Source: Ricordea florida (Eukaryota; Cnidaria; Anthozoa; Corallimorpharia; Ricordeidae). From it: 64,000 nt of DNA. Below, piece by piece: positions 9,601 to 17,500 of this stretch. The stretch lies in contig OX453273.1 of assembly GCA_949710005.1 (NCBI GenBank), positions 46,293,781-46,357,780 of the forward strand, given 5' to 3'. Position numbers and translations under genes: made by a program. A model generated the notes under the pieces. It was not told the origin of the DNA and searched no databases. It saw nothing but the letters and a program-made list of their open reading frames with translations. Positions within the stretch are counted from its first letter, which is position 1. The number at the start of each line of letters is the position of its first letter.

Positions 9601-11230
9601 TTTCCCCCTTGCATATCAATTGTGTCTTTCCTCCTGAACATCTTTTTTCTGTGACGTGTCTATTGTAATTATCATGTCTGTTAAATCTTTGCTCACACCC
9701 AGAACATTCCCAGAGTTCTGTTAGCAGCTCTATATCCTTGATGTAGAAACAGTGACCATTATAGAGTCCGATGTCTACACATGGTAAATCCTTTTTGAAC
9801 TGGTCTTTACCGAACACTAGTTTCCAAACCTTTTGGTCTTTTGGTTCATACAAACGGATGTTAACAGAAAACATCTTAGAAATACCCTCAAAATCAACAA
9901 GTTTCGTTGGTCGGACTTCTGAGGGTTTCAGTTTTGGGTTATTGTAAAAATCTCGGGCCAGTTTTAGCGCCTTTCTGGTAGTGTCCTCGGCAGGTCTAGG
10001 TTTCTTATCACGATACCCCATGTAAATAGCGAGACACCTCCAGACACAGAGATTGTCATCATTAGTATCAATGGCGTGAATGCATTTCTTATTATGTAGC
10101 CAATCTGGTAAGGGTCCACACCCCATTAGTGGCTCCTTGCTATGGATTACTTTTATCACAATCCTAGTGAACTCAACCCTGCCCTGGTAGACGCCTGGGG
10201 TTTCAACAACCTCTGTTGCTGGTAGGTATGCTCTGCTCCACACTTCGGTATTCTCCAAATCTAGCCTTTTGGTCTCACACCTTTCGATATAAGCCTCTAT
10301 TTGGGATAAACTTGTAAAAGTCCCCTCCCCACGAAGGGTTTTCTCATAATCAACTTTTTCTCCACTCCCACGATAAATTCTAGCCGTAAAACCGTAAACA
10401 ATCTTTGAACGCATCTCTATTTCCGGTCTGAGTTCGTTAAAAATCATTTTTGATAAGTCATTATTCAGATCAGCATTAACTTCGTGGGGATTTGGGTTTG
10501 TTGGGGTTTGTGCTTCCCTTTCATCCAATTCAGCTCTCACACTCTCAGATATACTTACCTGTCTTCTAGGTGCTGGGATGGGTCTTTGCGGCTGGTCGGG
10601 GATATTTTTTCTAGGGGCTGGGATGGATCTTTGCGGCTGGTTGAAGATATTTTTATTGATGAGGTCCGCAAGCGCTTCACCAACAGACTTAACTCGGTCC
10701 ACCACTTTCAATGTCTGATTCTTTATCCAATTAAACTTGTTGTTCATTGTTTTGGGGATGGCGTTCACTAACCGCTTGCCAATATCTATGAAACTAGATA
10801 CAATTTTTTTTCTAGGGGCTGGGATAGGGATATTAGTTCTAGGGGCTGGGATAGGTCTTTGCGGCTGGTTGGGGATATTTTTTCTAGGGGTTGGTATAGG
10901 TCTTTGAATATTAGTTCTAGGGGCTGGGATGGGTCTTTGCGGCTGGTTGAGGATATTAGTTCTAGGGGTAGTACCTGATGCTTTGAGGGGTCTGACTATA
11001 AGGAGTGTTGGGGGTCGTCGTTTGGTTGGTGGTGCTTCGAGAGGTTCAGCTTGTTTAGTACTCGGTGGGGGCTTAGGAAGTTTAGTACGTGGTGTTGGGA
11101 TCGGTGTATTTTGCTGGGTGTCTATATTACCCAACGCTTCAATGAGTTCTGCTTTACGCAATTGATAATATCCTTTAATACCCTGTTCTTTGGCAAGGTC
11201 TTTCAGTTCTTTCACAGAACGTTTCTCCAT
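6671..11230 (-). CDS. Protein-primed family B DNA polymerase with OTU-like and zinc-finger regions
   Basis: 1519 codons, uninterrupted; replicates the element DNA by protein priming. Residues 1-36 look like a SAP/Rho-N-type DNA-binding helix pair. Residues 42-222 hold about nine Pro-rich repeats around PIPAPR. Residues 386-500 look like an OTU-type cysteine protease domain (D391, C395 in DDNLCVWRCL; H493 in NGHCFYI), known to be fused to some adintovirus polymerases. A C2HC-like finger lies at 509-531. Exonuclease motifs: D682/E684 (YDFEAL), FNSGKYD (781-787), Y913/D917. A Cys cluster lies at 976-1002. Polymerase motifs: A DANSLYP (1052-1058), B KLKGNSFYGK (1274-1283), C MDTDSLY (1373-1379). 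All catalytic residues are present. A TTTAAA box lies 22 bp before the ATG. Confidence 0.95.
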   Translation of the reverse strand: MEKRSVKELKDLAKEQGIKGYYQLRKAELIEALGNIDTQQNTPIPTPRTKLPKPPPSTKQAEPLEAPPTKRRPPTLLIVRPLKASGTTPRTNILNQPQRPIPAPRTNIQRPIPTPRKNIPNQPQRPIPAPRTNIPIPAPRKKIVSSFIDIGKRLVNAIPKTMNNKFNWIKNQTLKVVDRVKSVGEALADLINKNIFNQPQRSIPAPRKNIPDQPQRPIPAPRRQVSISESVRAELDEREAQTPTNPNPHEVNADLNNDLSKMIFNELRPEIEMRSKIVYGFTARIYRGSGEKVDYEKTLRGEGTFTSLSQIEAYIERCETKRLDLENTEVWSRAYLPATEVVETPGVYQGRVEFTRIVIKVIHSKEPLMGCGPLPDWLHNKKCIHAIDTNDDNLCVWRCLAIYMGYRDKKPRPAEDTTRKALKLARDFYNNPKLKPSEVRPTKLVDFEGISKMFSVNIRLYEPKDQKVWKLVFGKDQFKKDLPCVDIGLYNGHCFYIKDIELLTELWECSGCEQRFNRHDNYNRHVTEKRCSGGKTQLICKGEKFKHIMNSSEKVFYGGNTQFSYAGCRWIEAQSKTRGKHIHHALCGHGGERCVFEGKKEILVDGYEPETRTVFQFYGCKWHGCPCSSDDEKRYNETLEIEQRIRRLGYDVVSVWEHEKPELSDMRLEKKFTPYPYFIVYDFEALLYKLSREVTADLTFDTQHIPVSVATADNYTNKPTFLVNSNPEDLIKDFITDLEHRRKAIVEKVTKEYRLPDEDSIPKNVLEQYRKWCNQVPVLGFNSGKYDINMIKEYFVNHMTEQAGEIFVAKKENNYMFLTTDHFKFLDVKSYLAPGLSFDKWCKANNCEAQKLVFPYEWLYSYEKLYHVGPVEYEDFYSSLQQKITVSPPEYKEFKIEFQKRGCVTMMDWLREYNLADVVPFVEALEKTRQQYYPDEIDMLKDAVSIPGISMAYVLNKAVKMKKRGDPGLYAPGKPCFHKCAKTCSEKVCKECSKVRKECTKCPKNKAYELLKTGMVGGPSIVFTRYAEKDKSKIRPHKYKEAKTCKSVVGYDANSLYPSCLYQEMPCGKEEYIEAENPTDPEYVKKMCNDILTNKVFGFCQVDIHVPENLQEKFEEFSPLFVVDSVPEELVPEHMKEYQKATGRKTLKDTKKLLGVTKANKILLYTPLLKWYLNHGLEVTAVHKILKYVAGRPFKWFPEEIADARRNGDIEVLTAKLRKAVNENERDVVDTTMNELKQFPSIVPLIEENKDLQALIEQLNSKYEGCKELGDTFKLKGNSFYGKMIEDLERHTKTRYTKDEKEVDKAFRSPFFEDLEVINDTYEVKERKRQVMINRPYQCGIAVYQLAKLRMLEFYHDFLDKYVDRRDFELIQMDTDSLYIALSDEKLDNIIKPELQDEYFQKGKDEFLSTSKYHDKTPGLFKLEFKGTRMIALAPKCYYAEDPNGKTKFSCKGTSRKQNDITWDRYYEALNGVKDKAQNTGFRVSNNQIVTYTQNKLGLSAYYDKRIVAADGIHTEPLY

Positions 11231-11246
11231 TTACTTTACTATATTC

Positions 11247-11258
11247 ATTTCTTTAAAC
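11247..11258 (-). promoter_or_regulatory. TTTAAAGAAAT box before PolB
   Basis: The minus strand reads GTTTAAAGAAAT, with TTTAAA at 11252-11257, about 22 bp upstream of the PolB ATG. Confidence 0.45.
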
Positions 11259-11269
11259 TTTTTTCAAAA

Positions 11270-11515
11270 TTAATTTTTTTTTTAAAAACCCTTGATAAAA
11301 TCCTTGATAAATCCTTGATAAAAAAAATCCGGGGTTAACAATTTCTTTTTTTTTAAAAAACCCTTGATAAAATCCTTGATAAAATCCTTGATAAATCCTT
11401 GATAAAAAAAAATCCTGGGTTTAACAATTTCTTTTTTTTAAAAAAACCCTTGATAAAATCCTTGATAAAATCCTTGATAAATCCTTGATAAAAAAAAAAT
11501 CCGGGTTAAAATACT
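11270..11515. repeat. Tandem array at the right end of the Polinton
   Basis: Three imperfect units of about 75-86 bp. Each contains T-rich and A-rich blocks, then 3 or 4 copies of the subrepeat CCTTGATAAA(AT), a poly-A run and TCCGGGTTAA. The outer edge reads inward AGTATTTTAACCCGG. It is probably the terminal inverted repeat region; the matching left end lies outside the window. Confidence 0.7.
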
Positions 11516-11870
11516 CTATAACACCACCTCTTTGTTTAGTCTCTGTAAGGTGGCTTGTACTGCTCCTTGTATAGGGACGTTGGTGAACAGCGACTCTACA
11601 TCGAAGGATACCATGACCTCGTCTTTTCTGATGGTTTCTCTGCTGATGATGGACGCGAATTCCCCTGAGTTTTTTACCGCCAAGTCGGAGGTACTTGTGA
11701 GAGGAGACAAGATTTTTGTTAGGAATCCCGCTAAGTCAAAAGCGAAGGTGTTAGTGCAAGACACTATCGGTCTAAGAGGGACATTGGTCTCGTGGATTTT
11801 TGGTACCCCATATATCCTAGGTGGTTGTTTATTTATTCCTTCAAAATATTTCAAAGTGTAGAGTTTTCAA
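11516..11870 (-). mobile_element. Penelope-like element reverse transcriptase fragment
   Basis: The frame contains PRIYGVPKIHE, VPLRPIVSCTN, then VMVSFDVESLFTNVPI. The G-x-PKIH, LRPIVS and SFDVxSLFTNVP signatures are typical of Penelope-like RT fingers and motif A. Only about 115 codons remain. The frame stops exactly where the Polinton end begins, so the Polinton seems to have inserted into this older element. Confidence 0.8.
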
Positions 11871-12270
11871 TTTTTCCCACCCGTTTGGTACTAGTTACTA
11901 AACTTTTGTTTATTTATTGGCCTTTGTAGGTCCATCTGAAATTATTTCAAACGATTTTTTTAACGAGAGAATACACTAAAAACCAAGCATCAACCATACT
12001 GACTTTCTATTCATCTACTACTTCAGCAATTCAAAGCGCACAGTTTCGCGGTCCCTTCCCTGCGGGATTGTCAAATTCGTTGGTCCTAGTCGTGCTTTGT
12101 TTTGATTATATCTATTTTGTTTATAATTATTAGTTTTCTAAGTGGGTCAAAATCGGCCATCATTCTATCGCAAATCTTCATTGTTCTTCAATTTTACTTG
12201 CAGTGCTTATGGTTGTAATTGTCATCCTCTCTTCAAGATTGTCATGGCCTCGCTATGTCAACAATACTTG
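11871..12270. other. No gene seen; 3' flank of the synaptotagmin-like gene
   Basis: AT-rich unique-looking sequence after the stop of the last exon. It presumably includes the 3' untranslated region; I see no further coding signal. Confidence 0.4.
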
Positions 12271-12599
12271 TTAAAACGTGTTTGAAGCAGGTTTGCATTC
12301 TTTCAGCTCGTGCCATTGCTCTATTTCATCATGACTCTTTTCGATGACTTGTTCCCAGTGTCTGTACTCGCTCTCTACATCTGCGCTGTACCCAAGATGC
12401 ACCACGCCTAACTCGGTATCACGCAACTTGCCGTGATGCCTCATTTTAAAGAAGAGAGAAGTCTGGGCCAGCTTGTCCGAGTGCAGATCAAACACGTAAG
12501 ACTCTTGAAAGTTTGGGGTCACTGTGTTCTGTAGAGTTTTTGTGGTGCGCTCATATAACTTGTAACCACAGAAATTGACCTTAAGTTTCACATAGGGAT
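12271..12599 (-). CDS. Synaptotagmin-like gene, last coding exon (C2B second half)
   Basis: The acceptor is a T-rich tract ending TTTTGCAG at 12600. The exon encodes DPYVKLKVNF, then NPxF-like TPNFQESYVF, then EIEQWHELKE, the usual end of a C2B domain, and stops with TAA at 12271. The loop that normally has D-x-D-x-x-G reads RHHGKLR. Confidence 0.8.
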
Positions 12600-14482
12600 C
12601 TGCAAAAGAGATAAAATAAACCTTCAGTTCATTCACGTGAGTAACGTATGGCCCTTTGTTTGCAAGAAAGCTATTTTAAACTCAAAATATGAATCCTAAT
12701 CTCAGAATCCTTTAAAATTTAGTTTTATGTTATTGTGGAGACATTATCTCGTAGTCAGCAATCATTCATCGTCATTTTAGTTAGCTCATGAGTAGCTGGC
12801 ACCACTGATACGGTTAGCACGACGGTGAAGTCAGAGTTCAAATCCGATTGCACTTTTTTGTCTTCTTAGACAACAAACCTCACTCCACACTGTTCATGTA
12901 AACTACCCCAGTGTTTCAGTGAAGAAAAAAACTAATATGCTAGTGGCAAGACTTTTACTGCACATCCCTTTCCTAAACAAATATTAAACAAATATTAAAT
13001 ATTTGTTTATCGCTATTCTTTTTATAAGGGACCGTTCATTTTTTACGAGGGAGGGGGGGCTGGTGGGACTTCGGGTGTCATGCGAAAAAAATTAAGGAAA
13101 AGGGGGGGTCACGTGTAATATTTTAGCAATACTTGTATGTCATGTCTTAATCCGAAATTGACTTCTCTTTCTTTTGATTGGGGGGAGGGGGGGGGCCATG
13201 TGAAAAAATTGGCAAGCTGAGGGGGGTCCAGCAATTTTTAAATGGTGCTTTCCGAATCACATCAGCCCCCCCCTTCCCTCATAAGAAATGAACGGTCAGA
13301 TTTTCATATATTTGAACTGCGGTAAAAACATTCAACAGGTGAAAGGTCATGGCAGTTAGGGACGGACCATTAGAAAAGTGATGGGGGGGGGTGGGGAATT
13401 TTCAGCTTTCACGAGTTTTTTTTTTCGCTCACTGCTTGTGCGGGAATTTTTTTTTTTTCAGGTAAACCCCTCTGCACGATTTTTTTTACTACGTGTGAAA
13501 AAGTCACAATTGGACCTTCCTTCTGCATGAATTATTTTTTACCTTCTTCTTTGCATGAATTTTTTTCTTGGCATTTCCCCTTGCATGAATTTTTTTTTTG
13601 GTTTTTTCCCCACCCCCCCCCCCCCCCCCCATCACTTTTCTAATGGTCCGTCCCTTATGCATGCAATGTACGTAAAATTAGGGTGGAAAACTCCGAATAT
13701 CTCTCATGAATTACAATAATAAAACATAAAAGCTCGATAAAAAATAAAATTAACATCCTACCAGGGTAACCCCTCGCAACTCACCCATGCGCGTCGGTAT
13801 AACTTACTAGCTTTTCCTTCCTTATTAACTGGCCGTAATCCTCGAGCGCTTTTGATTCCAACATTTAGTTTTTGCTCCGTTGGGTTATGACCAACAGAAA
13901 TCAACAGTTCACCAAGCTTTGAGGACGTTTCCCCTTCATTACTTCCCTACCAAAAAAAAAAAAATAAAATAAAGTAAAATAAAAAATAAAAAATAAATAG
14001 ATAAAAAAATAAGTTTTCCAACCTTTTGTAAAAAACTGAGAAGAAAACAAGGCAGCACCTCGCAATTGTATCATCGAATCATTGTCACTTAAGCGATAGG
14101 TGAAGACGTAGGCTTCAAGGGCGTAGCTAAACCCGACATTGAGCCCGATATTGAGCCCGATATTGAGCCCGATATTGAGCCCGATATTGAGCCCGATATT
14201 GAGCCCGGATATACAGGAATTTCAAGTCAAATAAGGATGAATTCCATTGGGAATTCCGGATTTTGATTTTTAAAATCCAAAATTAGATTTTGCAATCGAA
14301 CACACAATCCTATCTGGGCAATTAATTTCAATTAAGAAATCCAAAATTGGATTCATAGATTTGTGTTCGATTGCAAAATCTGGGTTTGGATTTTGAAATA
14401 CTAAATGCGGATTTCCTAATCAAATGCACCTTAAGTTGTTGTTGTTAATTAATTACTTATTAGTATTATCAACATTATTATA

Positions 14483-14514
<32 letters not shown>

Positions 14515-17500
14515 CATTAATCCTTTAGCCTCCTAGGCTGAAAAGGAAAACAAAGCCTGGCTAATTCCCTGTAAGGTTTGACGTTCGCAGTGTTTACTCA
14601 GTTTTAACCAAATAAAAAGAACAGGAACCGGGATCCGAACCCAGTGCTTCGGAGGAGGTGTACAGAATAGTTGAAATTTTGGAGGGCGCCAAATGATCAT
14701 AAATGCAGTAAAAAAAAATAGACCATAAGGGACAGAGTGGGACACCCGGGGTGTCGAATGAGGTATGAAAACTTAAGTAAAGTTCCGAGTGGGCCGCATG
14801 ACCCCCCTGTGATCCAATCTTCCTGGTCAACTGCACTTAATGGCCGCTCGCGGCTCTTGAACGTGTATGAGTTTCTTTAATTAAAGATAATTCAGGTGGA
14901 ATTTACAAATAAGAGTTCTACTCGGTACGCCATCAGCATCACAATGAGGCATGCGGACCTCTCAGGAAACAGACTACTGCCCAAGGTGTCCCTCTCTATC
15001 CCTCATGCTCTGAAGTTTTCATATCCCGAGGGATGGACTGCCCAGGGTGTCCCTCTCTATCCCTCATGCTCTGAAGTTTTCATATCCCGAGGGATGGACT
15101 GCCCAGGGTGTCCCTCTCTATCCCTCATGCTCTGAAGTTTTCATATCCCGAGGGATGGACTGCCCAGGGTGACCCTCTCTGTCCCTCATGCTCTGAAGTT
15201 TTCATGTCCCGAGGGATGGACTGCCCAGGGTGTCCCTCTCTGTCCATCATGCCCTCAGTAATGTTAATAATGGTTCCAGGATCTGATACCACTGATATTC
15301 AGTGGTGGGTAGGAGGGTGGAAGGAGAGTTAATTGAAAGGTTGGCCTAAACCAAAATGCGAGTAATAAATTGATTCTAAATGATGTTAATATTGAGTTAT
15401 GGGCTCCTAATCAATGTCAATATTAGATATATATTATTTACCAGGTGGAAGGTCCGTATGGGAAAAAACTGTACCCGAGTTCTTGACTTAAGACCAAGGG
15501 CACAGTTTTTTCCTATACGGACCGACCTTGCCCGGTAAATGACTCATTTATTTTTTTTTGGATGTCTCCTTTTTAAGGGACGGACCATTAGAAAAGTGAT
15601 GGCGGGGGGGGGGTGGGGAAAAAAACAAAAAAATTTCATACAAGGGAAAATGCCAAGAAAAAAAATTCATGCAAAAAAGAAGGTTAAAAAAAAATTCATG
15701 CAGAAGGAAGGTCCAATTGTGACTTTTTCACACGTAGTAAAAAAAATTCGTGCAGAAGGGTTCACCTGAAAAAAAATTCCTGCACACGCAGTGAGCGAAA
15801 AAAAAATTCGTGCAAGCTGAAAATTCCCCACACCCCATCACTTTTCTAATGGTCCGTCCCTAAAGTAAGAAAAGAGATAGGAAATTGCTATAACAGGGCA
15901 AAAAATCCGGCCCGTGAGCCGTATCTTAAGAAGCTGGACCGGTCACTTGCGCGTGATTAGCCAATCAAATTCGAGGATTTAGGATTCCGGTCCACTCAGA
16001 TACTTGAGAAAAAACAAACATCAATATTATCAATAATTGGTCAGGGTCAGGAGGTGAGGGTCATAAGATCTTATATATTTCCGGGGGAGGGAGTAGCTTG
16101 TCAATTGTGCAAGGAGCATCCGGGGAGCAACCTAGGCCTCAGTAGTCCCTGTTATCATGCGCTAATAATCGTTCTGACCAAAAATACGTGCTCTTGGAAC
16201 TATGGAGGTAAATCTATGACAAAATACAATCCTCTTTAATTGATATAGTAATTTCCAAATGGAGAAGTCATCGAGTCGAAGCTGAATGGCAAACACCCGT
16301 TTCAGATATCATGCAGATAGTCAAAATACAGAAAGGTATAACGGGAAAAGTCATCACGCAAATAGGCATAACGCGTTGAACGCGAAAAGGCATAACGCGA
16401 AATGGCATAACGCAAATAGACATCACGCTAAAAGGCATAACACAAATAGATTTAACTCGAAAAGGCATAACTGACGGGAAAAGGCATAACGCAATTTAAA
16501 ATAAAAGACATAACGTAGATAGGCATCACGAAGGGAAATATAATCACTTTCAAAACCATTTTCTGCCTGGCGTAATAGTTCAGTGAGAATTCTCCTCAAA
16601 TATTGAGTCAAAATATTCTGAGTAGAAGAGAAGGTAACGCCTGCTCAAACACCATCTTCGAAGGCTCTTGGTTCGATTTTGTATGCCAAGGTATATGACC
16701 ACTGATTGTGATTATTTGCGTGATGTCTATTTTGCGTGATACCTACTTGCGTGATGCCTTTACGCGTTATGCCTATTTACGTTTTGCCTTTCCGCGTTAT
16801 GCCTATATTTACGTTTTCCCTTTTCGCGTTATGCCTATTTGCTTTATGCCTTTCCGCGTTATGATCTATGTGATACCTGAAAAGGGTGTTAGCCATTCAG
16901 TTTCGGCTCGATGCATTCACGATTTGAAAATTACAATTTAAAGTACAAAGGATTGCATTTTGGTACGGATATATACCTCCATAGAGAACGAGATTAAATT
17001 GGGGGCATTGTAAATGCTAGAACAAACGCCTTATTAATAAATTTGAAACCTGTAAGAATCGTAGTATGCGTACATTTTTGCATTCCTTGGTGCATGGAAC
17101 CGAGCGTTTCTCAGACGAACCATCTCAAATCGTATAATGAACGAGTCTTTACTTGCCTCAATATTCGATCTGACACGAAAAGGTCTACTATGTTATAGTT
17201 TCAATTTAACTCAGTTTAAACAAATTATAAAAAACTACAAAACTCAAAGATCTTGGTTACAGCAATGACCAAATTACTATTGTGATGGATCATAAGCTTG
17301 ACGGTATTTCTCTCCGGGTTAATTAGCTCGGACTGGTTAGCTGTTTTCACTTTGAAAAACAAAATGTGACTGAACTCTGATCACGTTTTCAGGATATTTG
17401 CGAGGAAACCACATATTTAATCATTTTTAGCACCTCCCTCTTTTACCTTACAGTAGTGCAAATTACTTTATCAACTTGTTTGATTATCCCAATTTCTTTT

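Larger units (their letters stand above)
1..11515. mobile_element. Maverick/Polinton (adintovirus-like) element, right part
   Basis: A virus-like self-synthesising DNA transposon. The combination of protein-primed PolB, retroviral-type integrase and A32-type packaging ATPase is diagnostic of Polintons/adintoviruses. All genes run on the minus strand except the integrase. The gene order from the right end is PolB, integrase (opposite strand), ATPase, five small or coiled-coil proteins, a broken small gene, a 198-codon membrane protein, then a probable capsid gene that leaves the window. The right terminus is placed at 11515 because the sequence reads inward as AGTATTTTAACCCGG (Polinton ends usually start with AG) and an unrelated reverse transcriptase frame starts immediately outside. 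No protease gene is visible; it may lie to the left. PolB and most small genes are open, while three genes carry single-base frameshifts, so the copy looks young but not fully intact. Confidence 0.9.

Noticed and set aside
6689..11165. Several open frames of 70-145 codons overlapping PolB on both strands.
   Set aside because: They are shadows of the long PolB frame and show no family signature.
14896..15332. Two plus-strand frames with repeated CSEVFISRGMDCP.
   Set aside because: Produced by the 61-bp tandem repeat, whose period shifts frame each unit.
16268..16510. Regularly spaced short repeats resembling a CRISPR array (also 63039-63213).
   Set aside because: No unique spacers of constant length, no cas genes, and a eukaryotic context; these are degenerate minisatellites.
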